64,000 nucleotides of DNA from Chrysophaeum taylorii. Lineage: Eukaryota > Sar > Pelagophyceae > Pelagomonadales > Pelagomonadaceae. The position numbers were made by a program, and so were the translations under genes. Location of the stretch: positions 1 to 64,000 of the forward strand of contig JAQMWT010000681.1 of the NCBI GenBank assembly GCA_029834535.1, written 5' to 3'. The notes beneath the pieces are model-generated. The model was not told the origin of the DNA, did no database searches, and worked only from the letters and a program-made list of their open reading frames with translations. Below, piece by piece: positions 51,967 to 61,909 of this stretch. How positions within the stretch are numbered: position 1 is the stretch's first letter; the number at the start of each line of letters is the position of its first letter.

Positions 51967-53326
51967 CAATGGCATCCCCAGCCCAGGAGACATCACCCAG
52001 TTTGCAGACTTCTTCATGAGCATCACCAGCCGTCTCTTAGCCGAGGTGGACCTCAACCTCACCTCCCTCTTCATTGCCATAGCAGATGCTCACCATTATG
52101 CAATCCGCAAACCAAGCAAATCGAAAAATATCGAGACGCTTCTTGCAGAGGCAACCGTTGCTAAAATCCGAGTCGACAAGCGACCCAGCCCACCTAGCGC
52201 TTCGACTGCCGCTCTGCCTCCCTTGCACAAGCCCGGCACCATTCAGCACGCCAAAAGAGTGCATTTGGTCACTCGCTGGCACCGCATACACCACCAGCAA
52301 CCAGAGATTCTTCGCCGCACGATTGCCGCCAATGTAACGAATCTCCGCCCAGGTGATGATCGGTATCTGCAAGACTGCAGTGAATGCAAGCGCTGCCAAT
52401 CGCATGTAAGCTTCAGTCACAAGAACAATTCCTGGTCACAGGATGAACTGGCCTATGCTCCTGGCCAACACCTCCACATGGATGTATCATACCCGAGCAT
52501 CAGCAAGTGCTACGGCGGATTTCGCTACATCATGCACTTTGTGTGTATTATCTCAGCACACAAATGGGTCTATTTCCTGCGGAAATTAGACGCACAGGAT
52601 GTTCTGGCCGGCATCCTCTATGTGGTCAATGTGATTAAGGTCGAATTCGATGTCAATGTGAAAATCATCTCGTCTGATGCATTCTCGACTTTCCTCTCCG
52701 AAGCTTTCCACCCGCTCAAGGTGCAACTTGGCATCCAGTTTCAAATCCTTGGTCACCACCTCCACCAGCGGAATTTCGCGGAAAACATAATCAAGGAAAA
52801 CACCCGAGGCATTGTAGTTCGCCTCCTCGACCTTCGCAGTGTACGCATCGAAGGAAAGTCTATTGCCGCTGAGTATTATCACCCAATTGCGCTACTGCAT
52901 AAGATCCAAGCCGACAACCAGCGCTCTCATGGACTGCCCTCGCGCACAAACATGGCATGCACCGTCCCCCGGCGCATCATGTCACCCATGGCACCGCTCT
53001 TGAAGCTCCTTCCCTTTGGTGAGCCTGCCACCTTTGTCTACCCTCAAAGTCACAAGCTGGAACCCTCCAGCGTCTCCGCCTCCTACTTCCATAGTAACAA
53101 TTATCTCCCGAACCTCCCCGGCACGGACCGATTTATCCGTGATGTTCACAGCTCTATCCTGCTTGTACATCAAGGGCGATATGGAAAAATCGTCACCTCT
53201 AACGACTTTCACGTTGACGCATACATGCCAGTCAACCGCAACAAGGAGATCGAACGGATCAAAGCACTCGCACAGATCCCAACAGAGGCACGACAAGAGG
53301 ACCCGCTACCAGCTATAAGCGAATAG
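51929..53326 (+). CDS. Element D integrase
   Basis: 465 codons. An HHCC-type finger (RWHRIHH, H118 and H122; DCSECKRC, C150 and C153) is followed by the catalytic core with Asp185 (HLHMDVSYP), Asp250 (IISSDAFSTF) and Glu285 (RNFAENIIKEN), i.e. close to DD35E spacing. The C-terminal part is long and ends in TEARQEDPLPAISE before UAG (53324-53326). The next ORF starts two codons later in the same frame (UAG CAA AUG). The first ~10 codons come from the duplicated 23-bp unit, so the natural protein is a continuation of the methyltransferase frame. Integrase inserts cDNA, giving the 5-bp duplication seen here. Confidence 0.8.
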   Translation: MGNNTHIEWATIRNGIPSPGDITQFADFFMSITSRLLAEVDLNLTSLFIAIADAHHYAIRKPSKSKNIETLLAEATVAKIRVDKRPSPPSASTAALPPLHKPGTIQHAKRVHLVTRWHRIHHQQPEILRRTIAANVTNLRPGDDRYLQDCSECKRCQSHVSFSHKNNSWSQDELAYAPGQHLHMDVSYPSISKCYGGFRYIMHFVCIISAHKWVYFLRKLDAQDVLAGILYVVNVIKVEFDVNVKIISSDAFSTFLSEAFHPLKVQLGIQFQILGHHLHQRNFAENIIKENTRGIVVRLLDLRSVRIEGKSIAAEYYHPIALLHKIQADNQRSHGLPSRTNMACTVPRRIMSPMAPLLKLLPFGEPATFVYPQSHKLEPSSVSASYFHSNNYLPNLPGTDRFIRDVHSSILLVHQGRYGKIVTSNDFHVDAYMPVNRNKEIERIKALAQIPTEARQEDPLPAISE

Positions 53327-53329
53327 CAA

Positions 53330-54802
53330 ATGCCGGAAGCTAGACAGGAATCGACAGATGAGGGCGAGACTCAAGATGACGACCATGAGGATAAACCGGA
53401 AGATGACGACGAGCACAAAGAACCGGATCCAACTCCCGCTGCCGATCCAATTCCCGTCAGCGACGAGACACCCGAACAGAATTTTTCGTTCCTCGACCGG
53501 CCGCCCCCGCCGGATGGTAGCATTCCGATGCCCAAACGAAATGACCGATTAGAGGTTGTTCTCGACGATTCAGGTTTTACTCCAGTTCTCGTGCATCGCA
53601 ACCAAAGCGACAAACTCAAAGCAGATCTCAAGGACGAGCGCGGATTCCGCATCCCTAAAGATCAACTCTATATCGTGAAACGTGTCGACGATGGAAAACT
53701 TTTCACCAGACGCATTATCGCTTCAGAGTATGGTCGCAACTGGAAATACCAGCAGGAGCAATCCACGGCTCGCGCCACAGCCAACATGTCCAGCACATTG
53801 ATGTTCCTCATCAGTGTCAGCGCTCTGCACCAGGGCCAAGCTGTTAGCATCGCATCTGATCTCAACATTAGAAGAGATGCTAAGCCGCCAAATGATGTCC
53901 CGAAAGGATGTCTCCTAGCAAATACCACACAAGACTATGGTATCATGGGCGGCACTGCACTGGATCTGCAGAGAGAAACCGACGCAGACCTCGTGTGTGT
54001 CGACTTCCCAAGGCAGCCGTACCATTCATTTGTATCGGTCGACCACCTGGAAAACGACAACTCTGTTCTCGAGAACTATGTGTGCCACGACGAACTGTCA
54101 CCGGCAGAGTACTATGCGCGTCAATGGAACCAAGAATTCTGTTGTATGGGCTCCTCCCTTATGTGGGACATCTCCGTGCATCAGCACTACCACTTAGCTT
54201 CTCGTTACAGGCATGCCTTCATGCATGATTCTGGCGAACTCGGACACCTCTTCCTAAGTCAAAGTGATCCGAATCAAGATATTCCCCAAGAAGCCATGGA
54301 CTATGACTTGCAGCACATCGATCACGTCGTGTTGCAACTCGTGACTGCTGAAGATATTGTCTATGAGCTTGAGAAGATTGTCGAACTCAAAGGACTCAGC
54401 GAAGAAGATAAGTTAAAGCATATCGCTTCGATTCGCAAAGAAATAGAAGACCTGTGTTCCAGCGGTGTATCTGAGCTTGAACCTTTACCGCCAGACCGTT
54501 CGTCTATCTCGACGAAACTCGTGCTGAATATCAAGTATTTTGCTGGTGGCACCCCAGACCGCTACAAAGCTCGTATAGTTGCCCGAGGTTTCCTGGCACG
54601 TGTAGGCATTGACTTTTATGCCACATCCTCACCAACCGCAATGCTCGCCACCAACCGGTTATTGCTCGCCATCGCTGTGAAGCACAAACTCCCGGTCGCA
54701 CACGCGGACATTCCGCAGGCATTTATCCAATCGGCACTCGATCGCCCGGTGTGGATTGACTTACCTCGAGGAATACGTGTCTCGCAAAATCTTATCCAGT
54801 AG
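53330..54802 (+). CDS. Element D Pol linker and RT, N-terminal part
   Basis: 490 codons, in frame with the integrase ORF but separated by UAG. The first ~60 residues are strongly acidic. The middle has a long linker (DRPVWIDLPRGI near the end). RT starts with ISTKLVLNIKYFAGGTPDRY, KARIVARGFLARVGIDFYAT, SSPTAMLATNRLLLAIAVKH and HADIPQAFIQSALDRPVW. It stops at a TAG (54800-54802) in the middle of RT. Downstream the same frame continues (LRLVKARYGLEQSALLW), so the stop is an inactivating point change. Confidence 0.8.
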   Translation: MPEARQESTDEGETQDDDHEDKPEDDDEHKEPDPTPAADPIPVSDETPEQNFSFLDRPPPPDGSIPMPKRNDRLEVVLDDSGFTPVLVHRNQSDKLKADLKDERGFRIPKDQLYIVKRVDDGKLFTRRIIASEYGRNWKYQQEQSTARATANMSSTLMFLISVSALHQGQAVSIASDLNIRRDAKPPNDVPKGCLLANTTQDYGIMGGTALDLQRETDADLVCVDFPRQPYHSFVSVDHLENDNSVLENYVCHDELSPAEYYARQWNQEFCCMGSSLMWDISVHQHYHLASRYRHAFMHDSGELGHLFLSQSDPNQDIPQEAMDYDLQHIDHVVLQLVTAEDIVYELEKIVELKGLSEEDKLKHIASIRKEIEDLCSSGVSELEPLPPDRSSISTKLVLNIKYFAGGTPDRYKARIVARGFLARVGIDFYATSSPTAMLATNRLLLAIAVKHKLPVAHADIPQAFIQSALDRPVWIDLPRGIRVSQNLIQ

Positions 54803-55300
54803 ACACAGAAAAACCACCCAGAGTCGAAGCTCGCTCTCCGACTCGTCAAGGCTCGCTATGGCCTCGAACAGTCAGCTTTGTTGTGGAATATCAAACTCGA
54901 CTCGTTTCTTCGACAACATGAGTTCGAACGCTCACAAGTCGACACTTGCCTCTATATAATTTGAGATCGATATATCAACAAATGTGTTCAACTATCCGTT
55001 TCGGTCGATGACCTATTGATCACTGGTACCAACACTGCCAAAATTACATCTCTTCGCACTGCTCTGGAGAAGGAATATGGCAAAGGTACATGGCATGACA
55101 ACATCAGATCCTTCCTTGGTATCGATGTCCACTACAATGTCTCCGCTGGTCATCTCACTATGAATGTAGCAGCGAAGATCACCAAGATGCTTGCTGAGCA
55201 TAAGCTCAACCTACATAATATGGACGTCCCCTATTCGGACATCCTCATTCAAAAACCATCTGTAAACTTATCTCAGACTTGGCTCCTACCTTAGACGTAT
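54803..55300 (+). pseudogene. Element D RT, C-terminal part
   Basis: Continues RT: LALRLVKARYGLEQSALLWN, a TGA at about 54961-54963 (after CLYII), then KCVQLSVSVDDLLITGTNTA with VDD of the active site and NIRSFLGIDVHYNVSAGHLT. A frameshift near 55270 joins it to the RNase H frame. Confidence 0.8.
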
Positions 55301-55352
55301 TACGCCAACATCTTCCTCACTACTGTGGCACTAGCATTTACTTGTCTGTCAC

Positions 55353-56168
55353 ATGTCGCCTGACATCACCACTTTGTGCAACAAATGCTGCAAGGGCATG
55401 CACAACCCAGATCAGACCCATCTTCTGCACTTGTATGTTTTACTTCGCTACTTAAAGGGTACTCCGAATGATTCACTCGACTATTCATCCGACAGCCCCT
55501 CTATTACGCCCTTTATTCAGCATCTGATCAGCCGCTATTCTGAACTGCATCACCTTCGTTCACCCATTATTTGTTTTACTGATGCAAGTTTTGCTGACCG
55601 TTCTGACCCTCGCTTGCGATCCAATTCTGGTGCATGTATCTTCGTCTTTGGCAGTCTCGTATTCTGGTCTAGCAAACGCCAAACTCTTACTGCCAAAAGC
55701 ACCATGGAAGCTGAACTCATCGCCGCCAGCGCAGCCGCCGATGAATGTCACTGGTTTCACCAGCTATTCTCCTCCCACCCTTATTTATTTTCGTGTGATC
55801 AAGCTCACGCTATTCCCCTGCTTATTGATAACGCTAGCGCATTACATGTCGCTAATCACCCTAAAGTCAGTGCTCCTTCTCGTCATATCAATTTACGAGA
55901 ATTTCGCATTCGTGACTACCAAGCCAACTCGGTCATTCGTCCTCTCTGGTGTCCTACTCACTACCAGGTCGCTGATCATTTTTCGAAGCTCCTACCACGC
56001 AATTTATTTCACAAGTTCAAAAACGCCTACGGTGTTCACTCAACCTCCTCTTCACCGCCATCTCGTCAAGTTGCTCTTTCAGTTACTCTTTCTGCTACTC
56101 TTCCACCGTACGACTCTGTCCATAACACTCTCTATGTTCTTGTCGATGGTAAGACGCTTCCTGCTTAG
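55353..56168 (+). CDS. Element D RNase H
   Basis: 271 codons. RPD/SPD start, CKGMHNPDQTHLLHLYVLLR, then ICFTDASFADRSDPRLRSNS, WSSKRQTLTAKSTMEAELIA, ASAAADECHWFHQLF, LLIDNASALHVANHPKV, INLREFRIRDYQ and LWCPTHYQVADHFSKLLPRN. All RNase H acidic residues (D of FTDAS, E of MEAE, D of IDNA, D of VADHF) are visible. It ends 43 bases before the 3' LTR. Out of frame with the preceding RT part. Confidence 0.85.
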   Translation: MSPDITTLCNKCCKGMHNPDQTHLLHLYVLLRYLKGTPNDSLDYSSDSPSITPFIQHLISRYSELHHLRSPIICFTDASFADRSDPRLRSNSGACIFVFGSLVFWSSKRQTLTAKSTMEAELIAASAAADECHWFHQLFSSHPYLFSCDQAHAIPLLIDNASALHVANHPKVSAPSRHINLREFRIRDYQANSVIRPLWCPTHYQVADHFSKLLPRNLFHKFKNAYGVHSTSSSPPSRQVALSVTLSATLPPYDSVHNTLYVLVDGKTLPA

Positions 56169-56189
56169 TTTGATCCAGATTTCGCTCAC

Positions 56190-56210
56190 CGAGTTCGATC
56201 TGTGAGGGCG
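56190..56210 (+). promoter_or_regulatory. Polypurine tract of element D
   Basis: CGAGTTCGATCTGTGAGGGCG ends exactly at the 3' LTR start. The gag-only element has the same sequence with one change at its own 3' LTR. Confidence 0.7.
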
Positions 56211-56407
56211 TAGAGATAGAAAATCCGAATTAGGGTTAGTACCCCCTATTCTAGGGCTAGTTCCCTTAACTTTAGCACCTTTTGATTCAAGAAAACGCTG
56301 TGTTATTCACACCGGCTGTCCTCGTTCCAGGAGACAGATTCGAGGACAGACTACCACTGTTCTCACGCTCTGCTGAAGGGTAACACAGTTGAAATTGCTG
56401 TTCTCTA
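56211..56407 (+). repeat. 3' LTR of element D
   Basis: 197 bp, TAGAGA...TCTCTA; followed by GTATA (56408-56412). Confidence 0.92.
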
Positions 56408-57861
56408 GTATAGTCCCTTGGATTCGAGTTCGAGTTGAACTCTCGCAGGGTGTGTGCGACGTAGCATGGTGCGCTCGGGGTGAATGAGGGCAACTAGCTG
56501 CTCAACCATATTGGAGCCGTTGGCGGAGTTGAGATCCGGTTTTACAAGTTGGTTATCGATAGCGTGCCTTAGGTCCGAGGCAGCTCCTCCAAGCTCGCTG
56601 AACTCTGTCGTGTTGCGGGCGTTGGCGTATGGTTGTTGCTTGAACCTTGTGAACGCTTCGGTATATTCTTCTGCTTCTTGTGGGTGTTCTGCGTTGGTGT
56701 GCGCAGTTGGGGAGAAATCCACCCCCTCGAGGCGTACGGCATGACTCTAGAGGCTTTCGTACGCGTCGTCGACGGCAGGGTCGTCGCTGGTGTCGACGCA
56801 CGAGGCGACCAATGTCGGGTGAGTGGCAGCGATGGTGTCCATTATTGATTGCGCTGCGAGGTGCGCGAGCGACTTCGAGCGGGAGCGGGTGGTGGAGGTG
56901 CCTTTGTACCGCCAGGTGTCACCACGATTACACGGGGAGAGGTGCTTGGTGTACCGGGTGCGGTGCGGGTCTTGGAGATCGACGATCACGCGAGTGTCCT
57001 CCGGAGGTATGGGGGTACCGTTCGCGTGTTTGAGCGGGGTTTTGCCGCGTTGGTTGGGGGCGATGAGGGCATCTGCCCAACTATCGTGCCAATCGGCACC
57101 GTGCCATAGGACTTCGATGACGTCGCGAGTTTGGGGGGTACGGTGGTACACGGTACGAGGACGACGTTGGGACCGAGTAGGGCCAAGGGCGTCGTCGGCA
57201 ACATCTGGGGGCGGCGTTGCACTCGGAGCGGAGGAGTTGGCGACCGTGGGCGAACGGGACAGGGGAGCGTCGGGTGCGTTCGGTGGTGCCGGAGTCGGGG
57301 AGACTTGGCGGCGGCGAACTCCGGGGAGGCGACGAGGCGGGGTGCGTCGGGCTGGTGGGTGTGGGGTTGGGTTTGTCGGCGGCATTTTGAGGTTTCGCGT
57401 GCTGCGTCAGGGAGGCGGTGTCGGGGATTCGGCATCGGACTCGGACTCGGACGACTGGTGGTCATCGTCGTCTTCTGGCGGAGCGGTGTCGTCGGGGACA
57501 GGCCAGCAGCCGGGCAATCGCAGCGAGGGTGCTATCGCCGGGAGAGACTCTGGCGGAATTGGCTGGATGCTTCTTGCGCGGTGTTGGGTATGACGCGTGG
57601 ATCTTGCAGGGAGCGGTTGGCGTTGGTGGCTTGGTTCACCAGTTGCTGGGTGCGGTATGCACGCCAGTCGGGGCGGAGGTCCTCGGCTTGGAACTGCCCA
57701 GTGGTGATAATGTCACCAGTGTCAACAGTTGGATGAGCGACTCGCGGTGATTGGCGATATGCAGCGCATGCAGTGGGAGCATGTCGGCGCTTCCAAGCTA
57801 TATGCCGCGCACGGTCTTGGGTTCGCGCTTGTTGCGATGGTGTGGGTTGATCAACACCCAC
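56405..57861 (-). pseudogene. Copia X Pol linker
   Basis: Read in three frames (57532-57861, 56747-57385, 56405-56722). Recognisable by homology with B: GDIITTGQFQAEDLRPDWRA, VIVDLQDPHRTRYTKHLSPC and TTEFSELGGAASDLRHAIDN. It ends at ELESKGLY, exactly where element D is inserted. Pro/Arg-rich, no enzyme motif. Confidence 0.65.
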
Positions 57862-58814
57862 GAGCCAAAGGGGTAGAGCTGGGAGCTCATTTCCTCTTGT
57901 CGTGGGGACAGCACCTGGTGGGGCGTGTGGTCAACATGTTCACGACGGGAAAGGAGTCGCGACCCTGTATTGTTGTGCACGGTGCTGTAGAACAAGCTCG
58001 AGAACACCCAGTAAGTTGACGGGTCGATTTGGTGACCCTCGACCGTCTTGCCGCTCAGGCCGTCCTGTGCCATGGTGGCGCGTTTGGTGAGACGACCCAT
58101 GAAATGCTCTGCTGGACTGCCATAGTGCAGCTGATATCGTCCAAGCGTCTCAATTTGCAGGGAGAGCTCGGTCTTCATGTTGTTCAGCTCGGTGGCCTGG
58201 ACCTGTTTGGCCGCGTCAGCGAGCACTACTCGCACTCGTATGTCGTACCTGATTTTCAACAGGTTCACACCACAGAGGATTGCAGCGAGGGCGGTCTTGG
58301 CGTCTTGGCGGTTAGCGGGGTGTACAACGCCAAAGTCGCATTTCACACACACCATCACGTAGAGGTGAGGGTAATGACGGTACACCGAGTGGATCGTCGA
58401 CTCGGCGACACCCAGAGCGAGAACTCTGCCAAAGATAAAGGAAAGCTCATTTGGAGTGTACGTCTCGAGATTTTTGGTCCACGGTAGGTTGTCCAGATAC
58501 TTGGCCATCCTGTCGTCTGGGACTAGAAATCTCAGGTACCGAGAATCACCGGGCTGTAGGTTGCAGACGTTGGGGTTGGCTCGGATGTTGCGTTCCATCA
58601 TATCAGGTGAGTGCAGGAAGATGGACCTGTACCAACTGACTTTGAAAAGCTTGGCGGGAAAGCCATGATGCGCTGGAGGCAACTCGGGGGGGCATGCTGA
58701 CGTCGGGATGGAGTCCGCTGTTTTGGTCTTTGCTGCTGCCGTTGAGAACCGAACCGCCTTGATCCTGTAATCAGGCTTTTGCTTAGGTCGCCGCTTCTTT
58801 TGATGCTTAACCAT
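57798..58814 (-). pseudogene. Copia X integrase
   Basis: 338 codons open. SWYRSIFLHSPDMMERNIRA, then LQPGDSRYLRFLVPDDRMAK in the finger region, where the paired Cys of D are not conserved. Core: ALGVAESTIHSVYRHYPHLY (the first Asp is Gly; element B keeps Asp), VVLADAAKQV (second Asp) and SPAEHFMGRLTKR (Glu). Missing first Asp should abolish strand transfer. It runs into SSLFYSTVHNNTG and FGSWVLINPHHRNKREPKTV. Confidence 0.65.
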
Positions 58815-58844
58815 GGCAGCTAGCGCAGAGTGGCTGTGAGAGCC

Positions 58845-59946
58845 CTAAATGGCGATCCGGACTGATCTGCACATGCCGCTGTGACGTCGACACTGCATAG
58901 CAGTGTGTCTGCGTCTTGGACCTTGGACACCGGTGGGTTGCGCGGTCGCAATGTCAGTGATATCACATGACGCGAAGTGTTTAGTCGCTACACGATGGAG
59001 CGACAAGTAAAGCGCCAAGAGCTGCGGGGGGGCGATCATGGATGCCTGCTCCTTGAAGACCTGTCTGGGTGGCATCTTACGCCATCGCTCGTGCAGTGCT
59101 GCGTCGTCCGGAGCGCAGATACGTGCCGTGCGGTTTCCTCAGGTGTGACGTAGCGGTATTGATGAGAGCTCATGCGTACCAATATAATATATATATATAT
59201 CTGCCGTCGGAGGTGAGCGTACGTGCGGGTCCAGAAGGCAGGCAGGTGCGTAGACCTAGCGTGGTCTGCTTCTGGGGTAGCTCGTAATGCCCGTCACGAT
59301 GAGCCAGAGACATGCGCGTCTGGGGATACAGCGTGTTGCGTGGGTCGGGAACGGCGATGGTCTCCTGTTGGTAGTTGAGCGAGAAAGCCTGGGGGTTCTG
59401 CAAGTTGATCAGTTCTGCTACTCGGAGACTAAGTTCTGATGAGTGCCTGTCCATCTCGGGGAGCATTGGTCGACATGCAAATGCAGCAACAAGGTGGCCT
59501 TGATGTGCATCGAATCCTGATACGGCATGACCACATAGCTTAAATGGCGCACCATAGGCATTTCGCGTGTGTCGGCCAGTGGGCTTTCGTTGCTGCTCGA
59601 GGGTCGGTTGTCCGCCTGTGAAGAAGCCGAGAGTAACCAGGGCGTCCGGTCGGAGGTGACTGACTTCCGCGGTGGTGAACTCGAGCGGATCGTGCGAGGC
59701 GCGTACAACGAAGAAACCAGCGTTGATTCCAGCGTCCGAGAACGTTTCCCGGAGTAATATCCACGTTTTCTGAGCTAGATGCGAGAGCCGGCACGATGCT
59801 TGCATTATTGCAGGCAGAGAGCGTAAGTCCTTGTCCAGTCCCAGGGTGATGGTGACTGTGGACCGTCTCTGTTGTTTGGTTTCACCCCCTGTGTCAGAAG
59901 CGTGGGGCGCGTGACACCGCAAGAGAGGAATAGTGTGGGAGACCAA
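58845..59946 (-). pseudogene. Copia X methyltransferase-like domain, C-terminal part
   Basis: 59170-59946 reads QRRSTVTITLGLDKDLRSLP, AGINAGFFVVRASHDPLEFT, NAYGAPFKLCGHAVSGFDAH and QKQTTLGLRTCLPSGPARTL. After a frameshift, TARICAPDDAALHERWRKMP (motif IX-like) and VFKEQASMIAPPQLLALYLS (motif X-like) follow. The first 200 residues occupy the target-recognition position. I do not recognise them as any known domain by sequence. Confidence 0.45.
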
Positions 59947-61330
59947 ATGGTTGGCATGTGTGATGCGACGGCATCATCTGGGTATCGATGGGTCCTCTGG
60001 GCTGCGAAGAACGCGTGGCGCGGTGGGGTCAGAGTCGAAATCCACGGCAAGCGGGCATCTCGGAACGCGAAGCCGGCGCGGGGAATGACCAGCGAGCGGG
60101 GAACAGCGGGACCCGAGAGAAGGAAATTTTGCTGCGGCGTTATCGAGGAGGACAGTCCCGACATGCGGGGAAGGTCCAGAGGTGAAAGCGGAGCTGTGCT
60201 GTGAATCACGAACCATCGAATCTTAGAGACGGGGGCGCCCACGGAAGCAGCGTCGCAAATGGCTGCAGAGGAATAGAAACCAAAATTGCGGGCTTGAGCG
60301 AGGACGTGTTGGTGGTGCCCATGATTCGTCTCTGAGGGAGGGGTCATCTCTTCGAGAATGCACGTGGCATGGAGGGCCAGGGCGATGCGAAATCGCAAAT
60401 CGGAGCGGAACATCCAGGCCAAGCGGGCGTCAGGATAACTGTTGAGATCCTTGAGTGTCGACTCCGAGGTGCATTCGGCGGAGTACATGACAACGTCAGC
60501 AGCGACTTTGAGCTGACCACAAGTCACCAGACGCGGAATGAGTGTAGCATCGGAGCACGTGACAATGTCTGGGCCAAAACGCTGACGAGCCAGTTGCAAG
60601 AGGGATGGTTGTTTTTCGCATACGAACACAACGCGGAAGTTGGCGGCGAAGATGCGGTTGTTGCGGAACAGAGAAGAGCCTTCAGTCGAGACACCGGTGC
60701 ACACGAGCGCGAGGGTGCGGGGCTGAGGCGTGCCGCGAAACTCGCCGGAGGCCGACATGGAGAGTATCATGTGCAGCGCGCCCGAGGACTGTTGCGTCAG
60801 TATAACGGCGGGTAAGTCCGAGCGGGCCAGTTTGCGCAGATTGGGGTCGACGGCTTGAATGTGGCCGAGATCACGAGACAGCGAAAAGGTGTCGTGCGTG
60901 AGGAGGGACCGCGGGGTCTTAAACTCGTGAGAGTGGCGCAAGGGGAGCTGGATGAGCCCGTTGAACGTTTTCTCACACGTGAAGACAGCGGCGGCGGCGT
61001 CGATTTCGCGATAGTCCAGCGGGAGAGCGGCAAGTCCGGGCGACTTGGGGGTCCCGTATGGAACGTGCGGAAGGGGCGCGTCGAAAATGATCGCGTTGAA
61101 CAAGTGACCAACTGCCGATGAGAGGAGAAAGAGATCCTCTCGAAAGTCATCCAACAGGAGGGCCGGCGCGAGATACACAAAGCCTGTGTCGGGATTGCGA
61201 GCGTCTGCAACCACGAGTAAGGAAAGTGCAATCTTGGTGGCCATGACCGACGTGGGGCCCTGTGAGATCTTGACAGGGGTAACGTCGACGTGGGACCCCT
61301 CGATGACGAGAGGTGACGACGAGTGGCCGA
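59805..61330 (-). pseudogene. Copia X methyltransferase-like domain, catalytic part
   Basis: 479 codons from the internal Met at 61244; the frame is open from ~61330, where it is fused to the protease (GATFNFGHSSSPLVIEGSHV). Putative motifs: I RTLALVCTGVSTEGSSLF (176-193), II VFVCEKQ (206-212), IV YSAECTSES with Cys258, VI CILEEMTP (295-302), VIII SKIRWFVIHS (340-349). Compared with canonical DNMTs, PCQ is AECT and ENV is EEM, so the domain is highly diverged. The open frame over 480 codons, longer than anything else in X except gag, is striking. It could be a degenerate DNMT or one repurposed for another role. Confidence 0.5.
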
Positions 61331-61480
61331 AGTTGAAGGTGGCACCGTATCCGAAATGGCGACGAGCTTTGTCTTGGGAGCGCGGTCGTGCTTAAGCGAC
61401 ACAGGGTCGGCGGAGGATGAGGAGAAGCACGAAAAGGGTATGCCGTTGAGGGACATTTCGAGGGGATGGGGAGTGGTGAA
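61250..61480 (-). pseudogene. Copia X aspartic protease
   Basis: VSLKHDRAPKTKLVAISDT is followed, after a one-base frameshift, by GATFNFGHSSSPLVIEG, reconstituting the DTGA pattern also seen in element B (SDTGATFNVG). The Met at 61456 (SLNGIPF) corresponds to 8396 in B. It would process the polyprotein; broken by the shift. Confidence 0.65.
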
Positions 61481-61909
61481 GGAGTACAGGAGAGAGCTAG
61501 TAGGGGAACCTAGGGATGAGGAGGTAGGGAGCTGCGGGAAGAACTACTGGCAGCGGAAGAGGCGTATACGGGAGGAGAAGCCAAAAAGGTGTGGGCTCGT
61601 GAGACGAGCACACTGCGTGTACGAGCCGCCCGCGCAGTGCTCAGGGGTTTGACGGGCCGTCAGCTCCGTCGACATCGTCATCCGGCTCTTCGGCTGCAAT
61701 GAAGGCATCCACGGCGGCCTCCGTGTCGAGCGATTCTTCGTCGAATTCGCGGGTTAATTGGAGGAGGTAAGACACGGCCGTATTGACTTTCCCTTTGCTG
61801 CCACCCGCAACAGCTCGGACTTCCTGGAGGATGGTCTCGATGAGTTGATCGCGACGATCACACTGGGGCTTTTTGAGGAGGGCCGAGACTTTCTGGGCTT
61901 TCTGTATGA

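Larger units (their letters stand above)
46969..56407 (+). mobile_element. Copia element D, complete, with C5-DNA methyltransferase
   Basis: 9,439 bp, flanked by GTATA duplications, with 197-bp LTRs at both ends that differ at about four positions. Domain order: gag, protease, C5-cytosine methyltransferase, integrase, RT, RNase H. It sits inside element X in the opposite orientation. Low LTR divergence suggests a fairly recent insertion, yet the reading frame has several breaks (about 48290, 51400, 51925, stops at 53324, 54800 and 54962, and ~55270). Either it arrived damaged, helped in trans, or some breaks are assembly errors. Confidence 0.92.

Noticed and set aside
53324-54963. Stop codon reassignment
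   Set aside because: UAG, TGA and TAA interrupt different elements at unrelated places and frameshifts accompany them; normal decay explains this better.
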